Made by a program: the position numbers and the translations under genes
Notes under the pieces: model-generated
What the model saw: the letters and a program-made list of their open reading frames with translations, nothing else
The model's database searches: none
Told to the model about the DNA's origin: nothing
NCBI GenBank assembly: GCA_963730225.1
Contig: CAVSQX010000001.1
Span: 62,001-126,000, forward strand
Reading direction: 5' to 3'
Length of the DNA: 64,000 nt
Origin: CAVSQX01 sp963730225
Lineage (GTDB): Bacteria; Planctomycetota; Phycisphaerae; Tepidisphaerales; Tepidisphaeraceae
Part shown: piece by piece, positions 1-7,920 of the stretch
Layout: every line of letters begins with the position of its first letter
Position numbering within the stretch: the first letter of the stretch is position 1

Positions 1-227
1 GCCCGCTTCTGCCCATTTAGTTTTTTGATATCGATATATGGCTGCCGCAACGACGCGGCCCCGGCGGGGCCAGTTACGTTCCTAACGAACCAGCGGGCTG
101 AATCAATGCCGAAAACAGTGCACACAATTGCAAGGTCTTCGGCCTTCGCTCCGGCCGCCACGCGCCGAGCCGCTTCTTTAGTGGCATCTTGTCTCGATGC
201 GTAATATGTAATGGGCTCCTCAGTCAT
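1..227 (-). CDS. Hypothetical protein, partial (runs off the left edge)
   Basis: An open minus-strand frame starts at the ATG at 227 (MTEEPITYYASRQ...) and stays open to base 1, giving about 75 visible residues; the C-terminus lies outside the window. The start sits 3 bp after the stop of the ATPase gene upstream of it, as expected for a co-transcribed downstream gene. The visible part is Ala/Arg-rich near residues 15-30 and has no motif I recognise. The DNA contains a GGCCCC-GGC-GGGGCC hairpin at 57-71. No clear ribosome binding site is visible, so translation may be coupled to the previous gene. Function unknown. Confidence 0.45.
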   Translation of the reverse strand, partial: MTEEPITYYASRQDATKEAARRVAAGAKAEDLAIVCTVFGIDSARWFVRNVTGPAGAASLRQPYIDIKKLNGQKR

Positions 228-230
228 TCA

Positions 231-1970
231 TCAATCCATAAGTTGTCTTGCACGTCGTACTTTTCTTCCGCCGGCTGGCTCTGCGATGTCTGCGAGTTCC
301 ATCACTGATTGCAGAAAACCGTCTTCGCGCTTCAAGGCTGTTGCAATCGCGTCAACGAGCGGAAGGGCATAGTCCAGAGAAGAGAAGCGTCTCTGGAGAT
401 ACGCTTCAACAGCTTCGTCGCTGACCCAGGGAGGGGGCACCTCAAGTGTGCGAATTGCTACCGGCGCCTTCATGGAAACTAGACGGACGATGCCCTCTCG
501 TTTGTCCTGGCCGTTCAACACTTGCTGAAAGATGGCTAGCTGCTCGTCGAGTGAAAAATACTCGGCCACTTCGTCTCCCATGATTGGCATCAGTGTTTCG
601 GCCTCGGTGTCTGATTCGCTCTCGCCGGTGATGCTACTGCGTGTCGCACTGAGACCATCAACGTATTGCTCTGATTCATAGATGTCTGGGTCGTCCAATT
701 CACCAAAACGCTCTTGCCGCTGGCTTTTTCCAGTGCTTCGCCCTTCGTGTGTTCCGTCCGAGTCGCCATCTTGTCGGTTCGTTCCGCTCGTGTGGCTCCT
801 CAATATTCCAACTTCATAGCCGACGACTTTCCGAGTGAAGCGTTTGACCTTCGTTGGATCAAGTACGCCTGAGAAAAGCTGTTTCGTTAGACTTTCAAGA
901 TCGTCCAAATGGCTGATCTGAAATACGGCTTTGCTTCGAGCCGCCGCCATGGTCGCGTCATACATGGCTTGGCCAATGCCGTGAAAGGCGAGGAATTGAG
1001 ACGGGTATTGATTCGCCAAGATTAGATTGAGACCGTAGCCCCTGGCCTGTGCGAGGTTTTCGGCGATTGTTGGCGTAACAAAATTCTGGCACTCATCTAT
1101 GTATACATAAAAAGGGTTGATGTCGGCGGCATCATCGGGTTTCCCTCGATCTCTCGCCGCACTCCAAAGATCGGTTAAGAGCAATGTGCCAAAGAGCTTG
1201 GCTTGAAACGGTGACAGTCGATTGTGTGTCGTTTCCAAGTTCACTAAAAGAATCGCCCCCTTGTCGAGGACTTCCCGTAGGTCAATCGCGGCCCCGACGT
1301 GTCCGAACATTGCCTTGAACCGTTTGTTTTCTGAAAATGGCAGGAATCGGTTCATCGTGCTTTCGACATCCGCTTCAAAATCCCGATCCGACTTCTCGGC
1401 TGCTCGTGACAACACAGATTTCGCGGTCGCATCAGGAATCAAAGTCGCGAGGATTTTCATTGCAGCCGGATTCGACGCGAGTTGAAATGCTTCGAGGAAT
1501 GGGCGATCTTGACGCAATAGTGCCAAGAGAATCGCCGATGCGACCCTACTGAATCGGAGCGTCGTTTGTATATCGTGCAGGCCGAAGACGTGAGATATCG
1601 CGCCGATGAGGTCACTGATAATCACCGAAGGGTCGGCTTCGGCCGAATGACGAAGGGGGTTGTAGCCGAGAATCCAATCGTCCCGGCTGAAATCGAGCGG
1701 GATGATTGGACGGTCAAGCCCACTTTCAACAACATACTTCAGCACGTTACGGTAAACGGAACCGTGCGGATCAATGAGCATCAGGCCGCAACCGCTCTCC
1801 ATATATGCGTCGATGTCCTGACAAACCATCGACTCCATCATCTTCGATTTGCCAACGCCTGTATTTCCGGGGATCAAAAGGTGTGTGTGCCGATCCGCGG
1901 CGCTCATGACGAGCTCCCGATCCGTTCCGATGATTTGCCCAAGCCGAACGTCGTTGCCTTGGTAGGTCAC
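231..1970 (-). CDS. VirD4/TraG-type conjugative DNA-transfer ATPase
   Basis: A 579-aa P-loop ATPase of the VirD4/TraG/HerA group, which couples or pumps DNA in conjugative and integrative elements. Seen: Walker A GNTGVGKS near residues 36-43, then an LIDPHG segment, and a Walker B-like YIDECQNF near residue 290 followed by a VirD4-like sensor region (LILANQYPSQF). No N-terminal membrane helices are visible, so it may be a soluble coupling or HerA-like protein. After the core, residues ~395-460 form a polar, low-complexity Ser/Gly/Asp/Glu-rich insert. The gene follows the NYN ribonuclease gene by 36 bp in the same direction and precedes a partial gene. A second related ATPase lies at 4972-6252. 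The family assignment is firm; the exact transfer role is inferred. Confidence 0.8.
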   Translation of the reverse strand: MTYQGNDVRLGQIIGTDRELVMSAADRHTHLLIPGNTGVGKSKMMESMVCQDIDAYMESGCGLMLIDPHGSVYRNVLKYVVESGLDRPIIPLDFSRDDWILGYNPLRHSAEADPSVIISDLIGAISHVFGLHDIQTTLRFSRVASAILLALLRQDRPFLEAFQLASNPAAMKILATLIPDATAKSVLSRAAEKSDRDFEADVESTMNRFLPFSENKRFKAMFGHVGAAIDLREVLDKGAILLVNLETTHNRLSPFQAKLFGTLLLTDLWSAARDRGKPDDAADINPFYVYIDECQNFVTPTIAENLAQARGYGLNLILANQYPSQFLAFHGIGQAMYDATMAAARSKAVFQISHLDDLESLTKQLFSGVLDPTKVKRFTRKVVGYEVGILRSHTSGTNRQDGDSDGTHEGRSTGKSQRQERFGELDDPDIYESEQYVDGLSATRSSITGESESDTEAETLMPIMGDEVAEYFSLDEQLAIFQQVLNGQDKREGIVRLVSMKAPVAIRTLEVPPPWVSDEAVEAYLQRRFSSLDYALPLVDAIATALKREDGFLQSVMELADIAEPAGGRKVRRARQLMD

Positions 1971-2006
1971 GCTCCACCTCCTTTCTGAAGCAATGGCCTG
2001 CCCAAA

Positions 2007-2570
2007 TCACAGCAGGCTTTCGAGCTCTCGCATCTGGGCATGCAAATTGTCATGGATGAACAAGCGATGATCGTTGAAATGCAAATGATCACCACGCCGA
2101 TTGACCGGCAGCACGCATCCTTCCGTTTCCACCCAGGGATATTCATCCCTGTAATCTCTGAATTTGTCATTCGAGACTACAAGAGCCGAACGGCGTTGTG
2201 CGACCGCTAGAATCGTCGAATCAGCCTGGGTTCCTGCCTCCACTTCGACAAAATATCTGGGATAAGTCCGAAGCAGGTATAGGTATGCTTGAATGTCTGC
2301 GAAGCGTCCGGCGTCTTTGAGGTAATGCCATGTAGAGGCATCGAAGTATGAGCAGCCGTTTCGCGCCACGCGTGCCACTTCGAGTAGTACGGTCAGGAAA
2401 TTGCTGAACCGGGGGGTATTTCGCTGACTAAAGATGAGATTCAGCCCGTCCAGGACAACATCACGGCCGACTAGCGGAACATGCATTTTGTATGACGGCG
2501 GATAGAAATTGCCGTCACTGGGGGGAAGCTCCGGCAGAACGGAAGTGAAAGATGAGAGTATCTGTGCCAT
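2007..2570 (-). CDS. Zc3h12a/NYN (PIN-like) ribonuclease-domain protein
   Basis: A 187-aa protein with the hallmarks of Zc3h12a-like NYN/PIN endoribonucleases. These are an early VVLDGLNLIF strand with the first acidic residue (~residue 39), a mid-region FDASTWHYLKD with a second Asp, and a late ADSTILAVAQRRSALVVSNDKFRDY block in which the D and SND acids would complete the metal site. Such domains cleave RNA. Start chosen at the ATG at 2570, preceded by AAAGGA eight bases upstream. It lies directly upstream of the VirD4-type ATPase and is divergent from a 487-bp control region. It could serve in RNA-based control of the element or in phage defence; that is inference. Confidence 0.7.
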   Translation of the reverse strand: MAQILSSFTSVLPELPPSDGNFYPPSYKMHVPLVGRDVVLDGLNLIFSQRNTPRFSNFLTVLLEVARVARNGCSYFDASTWHYLKDAGRFADIQAYLYLLRTYPRYFVEVEAGTQADSTILAVAQRRSALVVSNDKFRDYRDEYPWVETEGCVLPVNRRGDHLHFNDHRLFIHDNLHAQMRELESLL

Positions 2571-2631
2571 GGCGCAAATCCTTTCCTTGGTCTTGGTAGG
2601 AAGGATTCGGAAGGCACGGCCAAATCAGTAG

Positions 2632-2658
2632 TTGCGCACACGGCAACAGTGTGATAAT
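2632..2658 (+). promoter_or_regulatory. Candidate extended -10 promoter for a small RNA
   Basis: TTGCGC (2632-2637) lies 15 bp before GATAAT (2653-2658), which is preceded by TG at the extended -10 position. Transcription would start near 2665 and run into the terminator at 2703-2737. The spacing is short, so this is a suggestion only. Confidence 0.3.
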
Positions 2659-2664
2659 CTGGCC

Positions 2665-2737
2665 AGGAATGCCACCGGTAGCCTTACTACCTTGGTGTTC
2701 ACGACCGTCGAAGGTGAGACTTCGACGGTCACTTTTT
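2665..2737 (+). ncRNA. Candidate structured small RNA ending in an intrinsic terminator
   Basis: No plus-strand gene lies upstream of the terminator at 2703-2737; everything from 1 to 2570 is on the minus strand. A short plus-strand transcript is therefore the natural source of that terminator. The putative RNA has a first nested hairpin (CACC-GGTAG...CTACC-tt-GGTG, about 2672-2697) and then the terminator stem. It lies just upstream of, and divergent from, the NYN ribonuclease gene. It may control the neighbouring genes or be a substrate or partner of the nuclease; neither is shown by the sequence. The transcript could also be shorter, or absent if the terminator acts on read-through. Confidence 0.35.
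2703..2737 (+). terminator. Rho-independent terminator
   Basis: Perfect 11-bp stem GACCGTCGAAG / CTTCGACGGTC with a 6-base loop (GTGAGA), followed by AC and five T at 2733-2737 on the plus strand. Confidence 0.75.
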
Positions 2738-2790
2738 GCATGACTGAAGGTATATGACTGAGGGCGTAGAAACGGAAGCGAAAAACCGAC

Positions 2791-2807
2791 GTAAATGCCT
2801 CATTTAC
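2791..2807. promoter_or_regulatory. Dyad operator candidate GTAAATG-CCT-CATTTAC
   Basis: A perfect 7-bp inverted repeat with a 3-bp centre, typical in size for a dimeric regulator site. It lies between the divergent NYN ribonuclease gene and the 632-aa gene, next to the GAATTCC repeats. Confidence 0.4.
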
Positions 2808-2817
2808 AAGACGTTAT

Positions 2818-2864
2818 GAATTCCATTTGAATTCCAAAGACGTATAGAATTCCGTAGGAATTCC
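2818..2864. repeat. Four phased GAATTCC iterons
   Basis: GAATTCC occurs at 2818, 2829, 2847 and 2858. The spacing is 11 bp within each pair and 29 bp between pairs, and each pair is preceded by a GACGT-like box, so the unit is a tandemly repeated ~29-bp module. One-turn spacing points to cooperative protein binding, as an operator array or an origin-type iteron set. No regulator can be assigned. Confidence 0.6.
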
Positions 2865-3056
2865 GATGTCCTTAAGTGGGTTCCCGTTTTGTCATTTTGA
2901 TTCGATGTTTGGGTATGCTGGAGTGCCTGCGGGGTGACTCCCGCATATGTTGTCAGAAATTGCTCGCACGTTAGACTTTTGTTGTTTCGCGTTGTTGGCA
3001 TGGCAGTTCGCGCGAAACACCGTTGGCCTAAATCAAAATTTCTCATAAGGGGTGCC

Positions 3057-4955
3057 ATGAACAGTGAGCCACTACCCACAGAGCAATCACCAGACGCTGC
3101 TGTGCTTCCGACGCGTGATCAAAACCGGCCATCAGCGAAACGGATATTCAGCAAGGTTCCCCAAGTGGGTGGCTTCGTCAGCAGATTTGATCTCCGGCTC
3201 TTGTTAGGAGCCGGACCTGCATTGCTTGGAGTTAAGAGACTGAATGGAATTGATGCCGAAGCGAAGCGGTTGATCTCTGAAATGAGTGAAAATGACGGAC
3301 TTATCCGCTATCTCAATTTTCGGAAAAACACACTCGGACGTGAAGGCGGAGACAGTTGGAAGCAGCTACGCGCGGCGGCAAATAATCTATCCAAACAATA
3401 TTTATTAATTTCGCCTTCAGATTCAAATGCGGACCAGTCTCTCTATCCGACTTTTGTCTTTGCCGAAAAGTTTGGTGAGTTGAAGAACCCAGGAATACTG
3501 CTGTTTTGGCAGCAACCAAAACATGGCACATTTCAGCTAACTAGGCTCGACGCAGATGAAATTGCTGGCGCTCTGGCGGATCGACGACATACGGATGCGG
3601 CGAGCAGTGTTCGAATCGCGTCAAACAAAACGTCCGCAACGGATGAGCTACGTGCAGTCCCTGACCGCAAAACGATTGGCATTGAAGATATCGTCTCACT
3701 AATAATGGAAGGGCACACGCTTGGGGAATGGCGATATTCTTCGTCCGCCGGACAAGTCGTTGCGTTTGAGGCCAAGGATTCGGTCACAAAAGAAAATGTG
3801 TCTCTGTATGAATTCCTAGCTGACACGTATTACGATCTCGACGTACTCTGCCGCCAGGAGGGTCCATTTCCCGCCGGTATTTTGGAATTTGATCCCTCCG
3901 TCCGCAAAAATTCCGACCGGCTTACGGGTGATTTGGTGCCGCCAATGCCATCCTTAATCTTTCACAGAGAGATTTTGGACGCCTTGACCAAGAAATGCGA
4001 AGCGATATGGGATGATGCGACTTTTTCTCTCGCCTCCACCGGGCTCGATACACACAGCAGGGTCAGCCGGATCAACGCATACGTCGGTTCATATTACAAG
4101 AGATTGTGTTCAGCGGGCTATCTTGAATATGAGATTCTCACCGCAATTCACAAGCTCCGGCGAAACATAACGATAAAGGATCTCACGGCACGGACAAAAA
4201 TATTGAGTCGTTTCGCGTCGCCAAAGGAATGTCTGTTGCACGGTGGCGGTGTTGATGCTGCCCTGGCCACGTCAACGCTCGTCGTCTACCGCAGAGAGAA
4301 GACATACTGGATGTTTTGTGCAAAGCGAAACAGTGCAGTCGCAACGCACGGCGGCCTGTTCCATGTCAGCCCTTCGGGCATGTTTCAGCCCATTACCGGG
4401 ACTGCTCAGCGCAACTTAAAATTTGAATGGAATCTGATGCACAACATGTGGCGAGAATACTTGGAGGAGCTCTTTAGCGTGGATGAGGTAGGTAGTGCGG
4501 CAGGTGCAGTTGCACCCGATTATTTTTACCAGCATCCGAATTTGGTGTTCATGCGCAAATTGCTCAAAAAGAAAAGCGTTCGGTTCCAGCCGTTACATTT
4601 GGTGTTCGACCTGCTTAGTCACCGACCCGAAATATGCAGCCTGTTGCTGATTGACGACGAAAGCTGGTATGAGAATCAAAAGGATATTTACAAGGCGCGA
4701 TCATTAAATCTGTCCCACCTCAAAATCAGTGAGCGGGAGTTCGTGAGCGGCACCGCCAATGCACCGCGCTCCGAGGAAATAGTTACCACGATGCCAATCG
4801 ATGATCCGAGTTGGGCTAAAATTATAACGCCATCGCAAACCGTTGCTCCTGGGGCCGTAGCTTTAATCCTCGGCGTCAAAGAGGCCGTATCGATGCTTGG
4901 GATTAAAATGCCAAAATGGCTAGATGCCTTCGCTATGCGGTCATCGCGTGCTTAA
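3057..4955 (+). CDS. Uncharacterised 632-aa island protein with Nudix-like C-terminal region
   Basis: I do not recognise the N-terminal ~400 residues. They include a mixed alpha/beta region and a segment around HSRVSRINAYVGSYYKRLCSAGYLEYE. Residues ~430-510 resemble a divergent Nudix domain: a GGLFHVSPSGMFQP strand-turn, then, after a helix, WREYLEELFSVDE, which recalls the REuxEE part of the Nudix box, but the full GX5EX7REUXEEXGU pattern is not met. The C-terminus has a short hydrophobic Gly/Ala stretch. Start chosen at the ATG at 3057 because AAGGGG lies just upstream; a GTG at 2934 would add 41 residues. It sits between two VirD4-type ATPases and is convergent with the second, 16 bp away. 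Function unknown; a nucleotide-processing or sensing role is only a guess. Confidence 0.6.
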   Translation: MNSEPLPTEQSPDAAVLPTRDQNRPSAKRIFSKVPQVGGFVSRFDLRLLLGAGPALLGVKRLNGIDAEAKRLISEMSENDGLIRYLNFRKNTLGREGGDSWKQLRAAANNLSKQYLLISPSDSNADQSLYPTFVFAEKFGELKNPGILLFWQQPKHGTFQLTRLDADEIAGALADRRHTDAASSVRIASNKTSATDELRAVPDRKTIGIEDIVSLIMEGHTLGEWRYSSSAGQVVAFEAKDSVTKENVSLYEFLADTYYDLDVLCRQEGPFPAGILEFDPSVRKNSDRLTGDLVPPMPSLIFHREILDALTKKCEAIWDDATFSLASTGLDTHSRVSRINAYVGSYYKRLCSAGYLEYEILTAIHKLRRNITIKDLTARTKILSRFASPKECLLHGGGVDAALATSTLVVYRREKTYWMFCAKRNSAVATHGGLFHVSPSGMFQPITGTAQRNLKFEWNLMHNMWREYLEELFSVDEVGSAAGAVAPDYFYQHPNLVFMRKLLKKKSVRFQPLHLVFDLLSHRPEICSLLLIDDESWYENQKDIYKARSLNLSHLKISEREFVSGTANAPRSEEIVTTMPIDDPSWAKIITPSQTVAPGAVALILGVKEAVSMLGIKMPKWLDAFAMRSSRA

Positions 4956-4971
4956 CCTATCCGTGAGCATT

Positions 4972-6252
4972 TCAACTTCGCGGTGATAGCCATCGCCGAA
5001 TTTTGTCCTCAACGATGTGCCTCGGCGTCGCGTACTTTTCGCGCGAACGTCGAATAAGATTTTCATGGTTGCCGTACCTCTGTTCAATGGGCGGCATGGT
5101 GTGGCCGATGAATGGCTGGCGGTGTTCTCCATTCTCCAAGAGCTTCGCGACGACATTGAAATTGCTAAGCTCCCCGAACGTTTCCGGGATATATGCGTTG
5201 CCGAACTCCCGCGAGAGAGATTGGGCGTCATGCTCACCGACTCGGAAGCTCACGAGATTGCCGACGTTGCCGAAGACGGCCGCCGAAAGCGGTCGGGGAA
5301 GCTGTTCAACAAACTGATGACTGAGCGTCATGCACAGACGGTATTTCCTGGCCTCCGAAAGAATCGAGGCAAAGCTTTCACTCGTGAAATTGTGGAATTC
5401 ATCGACGTATAAATAGAAGTCCCGGCGATCCTGCTCCGGAATGTCCGCTCGGCTCATTGCCGCTAGCTGGAAACTCGACACAAGCATCGACCCCAAGAGA
5501 TTCGCCTTGTCTTCGCCGAGTCTTCCCTTGGCGAGATTAGCGATAAAGATGCGGCGGTCGTCCATCATGAATCGAGCGTCAATCTTCCGCCTCACCTGGC
5601 CGAGCACATTCCGCACCGCCGGCGCCATGAGCAGTTGCCCGACTTTGTTTTCAATCGGGGCTACTGCCTCTCTCCGGAATCTCTCGTCATAACTGGCAAA
5701 TTCCACTGACCAGAATCGGAACACTGCTGGGTCTTTGACCTGCCTGACAACCCAACGTCGGTACGACTCATCGGAAAGTATCCGCTGCACCCCTAGCAAG
5801 CTGCCGTCGGTCGTATCAAGGAGCGCCGCGATGGCTGCATACAAAATATATTCCATCCTCGGCCCCCAACTCTCAGCCCAGATCGCTTTGAGCGATGACA
5901 CCAACTCCGATGCGACGCGGTGCCGCTCATCCGGCGGAACATTCTGCAAGGGATTGATGCCGATGGGATACTCTGCTGCGGTCGCATCGAAATACACGAG
6001 GTCGTCGGTGCGACTCGACGGAATGTGATTCAATAATTCTGTCGCCAAATCGCCGTGCGGGTCGATGACGCCGACTCCATGCCCGGCAACAATATCTTGG
6101 ATGATGGAATTACGGAGGAGTGCGGTCTTGCCGGTGCCGCTCTTGCCGATGACGTACACATGTTGCCGTCGATCAGCAGCGCCAAGACCAAACGGTTTCT
6201 CTCCGCCCCAGACCTCCCGCATTCCAAGTTGTATCGTGTGAACGTCCGTCAT
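4972..6252 (-). CDS. Second VirD4/TraG/HerA-type DNA-transfer ATPase
   Basis: A 426-aa ATPase from the ATG at 6252 (an in-frame GTG at 6288 would add 12 residues). Walker A is GKSGTGKT near residue 38, followed by VGVIDPHGDLATELL. Walker B with the downstream acid is FYLYVDEFHNF near residue 280, followed by a typical SEARKYRLCMTLSHQF segment. These features match the TraM-recognition/VirD4-like family found in mobile elements; no membrane helices precede the P-loop. It differs from the 579-aa ATPase of the island in sequence and length and lacks the acidic insert, so the two are not a recent duplication. It is convergent with the 632-aa gene and divergent from the replication-relaxation gene. 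Confidence 0.8.
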   Translation of the reverse strand: MTDVHTIQLGMREVWGGEKPFGLGAADRRQHVYVIGKSGTGKTALLRNSIIQDIVAGHGVGVIDPHGDLATELLNHIPSSRTDDLVYFDATAAEYPIGINPLQNVPPDERHRVASELVSSLKAIWAESWGPRMEYILYAAIAALLDTTDGSLLGVQRILSDESYRRWVVRQVKDPAVFRFWSVEFASYDERFRREAVAPIENKVGQLLMAPAVRNVLGQVRRKIDARFMMDDRRIFIANLAKGRLGEDKANLLGSMLVSSFQLAAMSRADIPEQDRRDFYLYVDEFHNFTSESFASILSEARKYRLCMTLSHQFVEQLPRPLSAAVFGNVGNLVSFRVGEHDAQSLSREFGNAYIPETFGELSNFNVVAKLLENGEHRQPFIGHTMPPIEQRYGNHENLIRRSREKYATPRHIVEDKIRRWLSPRS

Positions 6253-6693
6253 GATTGCAAAGCAAACTCCCGCTCCAGCGTGGCACACGTTCTGTTCGAC
6301 GGGTCACGGTGGTAACGGGAGCTTGATTCGACGCCCGTAGGACGACTACATGCAATTCTACTTCCCTCGGTTGCAATTGTGCAGATTGACGAGTCGTCTT
6401 TTGCGTTGGTGAACTATCGTTCACTTGGATATGCATACGGTTTCTCTTTAACTCGTGGTGCTTGTGCTTGTCGTCCCTTCATTGCCGATTGTTGGTCGGT
6501 GTCCAAGTTTATGTTTTTAGTTGTGTCTTCTCTGTTTGTATTGACGAAGTTCCGTCTGGTCAATCGGGAACTCGTCTCTCTCCCACGCGATGCGTGGCAA
6601 CTCGTTGTCAATCAAGGTTCTTTTGCCCAATCAAATATCGCGCCCGCAATCGCGGGCGCGATATTCGCTGGTGAAACTCACCATGACTCCCTA
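6253..6693. other. Intergenic region with GC-rich hairpins
   Basis: No convincing gene. Open frames here lack a ribosome binding site and family features. It holds a CCACGC-GAT-GCGTGG hairpin at 6583-6597 and a 14-bp perfect hairpin at 6634-6665. The left 280-bp repeat begins at its right edge. Confidence 0.5.
6634..6665. repeat. 14-bp perfect hairpin (loop AATC)
   Basis: Bases 6634-6647 pair fully with 6652-6665 (AATATCGCGCCCGC / GCGGGCGCGATATT). There is no T-tract on either side, so it is more like a REP-type or element-end hairpin than a terminator. It lies 28 bp outside the left 280-bp inverted repeat. Confidence 0.6.
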
Positions 6694-6973
6694 AAGCGGA
6701 GTCTATTGGACAATATTCGAACCTTCTTCAAGAAGAATCCGACCTGGAAATGACGCGTGTCGAATGTACGCTACGGTATCCCTTAGGGTATCCCCTGCAA
6801 GGGACACCTGCGATTCTCTATCCGCCCTGTCAGGGCAACATGTTGTGTTAATTTTGAGCATTGTCTGACCCCCGACTACCTTCGGTTCGTGCTGCCTCCG
6901 GGAGTACCCTCCGGCAGCACTCGGCTCGGGCTTACGCCCTCGCCCGGCCCTCACGGGCCGACAACGGGTGGGG
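6694..6973 (+). repeat. Left copy of a perfect 280-bp inverted repeat
   Basis: Its reverse complement is identical, base for base, to 16926-17205; with one mismatch (6974) the match extends to 6978. The copies bracket a 10.5-kb cassette with the replication-relaxation protein, the type I restriction-modification genes and the mini-HTH/HEPN genes. The repeat is itself made of small hairpins, including GGCCC-tcac-GGGCC, GCCCTGtCAGGGC, CCCT-gca-AGGG and GTGCTGCC...GGCAGCAC. An 83-codon open frame inside it is present in both copies simply because the DNA is the same; I do not regard it as a gene. No target-site duplication is visible outside the copies. Confidence 0.9.
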
Positions 6974-7026
6974 ATGGGAACTTGTAAAATATTCGCCCGT
7001 CAGGGCGGCGTGGTAAACTCTTTTGT

Positions 7027-7914
7027 ATGCCTGCGATTGATTCACGAAATGTCCAACTCCAAGAACGCGACGTGTCGCTTCTTCGTGATCTCATCGAGTC
7101 GAGGGTGCTAACGCTCGACCATATCCGCACGCTGTTTTTTCCTGATACGAAAGATATGGCGAAAAAACGAGTGCAACGATTGAAGTCCGCTGGATTCTTG
7201 ACGGAGCGGCCGCGACGGATCGGCCAGCCGTCTATTTTACATCTGACCTGGAAGGGATACGTCGCTCTGCGAACGAGCGGACACGTCGGCGAGGATTCGC
7301 ATCTTTCGCCCAAGACGTTCAAGCGTCGCATGGCGGTGAGCGGCGCCACACTCACGCATGAACTCATGATCGGCGACGTGCGAACGGCGTTTATCGTCGC
7401 CATGCGAGAGAACAAGATTTTTGAGCTTCTCGATTTCGACGTGTGGCCGCGACGCTACGATTTCACTGTGAACCGTGGACATGGAAAAGTGCCGGTGAAG
7501 CCGGATGGTCATGTTCGATTCCTGGAACGGAACGGTGGTGAAGAAATCGAGTACGATTTCTTTGTTGAAGTGGACACCGGAAGCGAAACGCTGAATCGCG
7601 TTGTCGAGAAATGTTTGAATTACCGCGAATATTACCGGAGCGGCGGCTACGCGGTCTTCTGCGGCGGGACGCGCGAAGAAGCGAAGAAATATCCGTTCCG
7701 AGTCCTCCTCGTCTGTCGGGGCCAAGATCGGCGGAACAATCTGGCCGAGCGGCTGTTGCAGGTGCAACCGGCGTTCTCAACCATGGTTCTCATCACGACG
7801 CAAGCCGAGTGCGTCCATGATCCGCTCGGCAACGTCTGGATGACGGCGGCGGCGTACAAAGAAAAGATGGCACAATCCAATAAGACCGGGCGACTGGTAG
7901 CGATGTGCTCGTAA
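7027..7914 (+). CDS. Replication-relaxation family protein
   Basis: A 295-aa protein. The N-terminal ~80 residues form a winged-helix DNA-binding region (LQERDVSLLRDLIESRVLT...KRVQRLKSAGFL... then LHLTWKGYVAL), followed by an alpha/beta region with EYDFFVEVDTGSE and RVLLVCRGQDRR segments. This layout is that of replication-relaxation proteins, which occur beside DNA-transfer ATPases in plasmids and integrative elements and are thought to act in replication initiation or mobilisation. The EVDTGSE segment resembles a nuclease-like acidic site, but no catalytic set can be confirmed. It is the first gene inside the left inverted repeat and is convergent with hsdS, 6 bp away. The family assignment is fairly firm; the role here is inferred. 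Confidence 0.7.
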   Translation: MPAIDSRNVQLQERDVSLLRDLIESRVLTLDHIRTLFFPDTKDMAKKRVQRLKSAGFLTERPRRIGQPSILHLTWKGYVALRTSGHVGEDSHLSPKTFKRRMAVSGATLTHELMIGDVRTAFIVAMRENKIFELLDFDVWPRRYDFTVNRGHGKVPVKPDGHVRFLERNGGEEIEYDFFVEVDTGSETLNRVVEKCLNYREYYRSGGYAVFCGGTREEAKKYPFRVLLVCRGQDRRNNLAERLLQVQPAFSTMVLITTQAECVHDPLGNVWMTAAAYKEKMAQSNKTGRLVAMCS

Positions 7915-7920
7915 ACTCGC

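Noticed and set aside
6379..6753. 124-codon plus-strand frame entering the left repeat
   Set aside because: No convincing start or family features; it spans two hairpins and ends in repeat sequence.
6703..6954. 83-codon open frame in the left repeat, repeated identically at 16945-17196
   Set aside because: Present in both copies only because the DNA repeats; no ribosome binding site, composed of hairpin-derived sequence, no family match.
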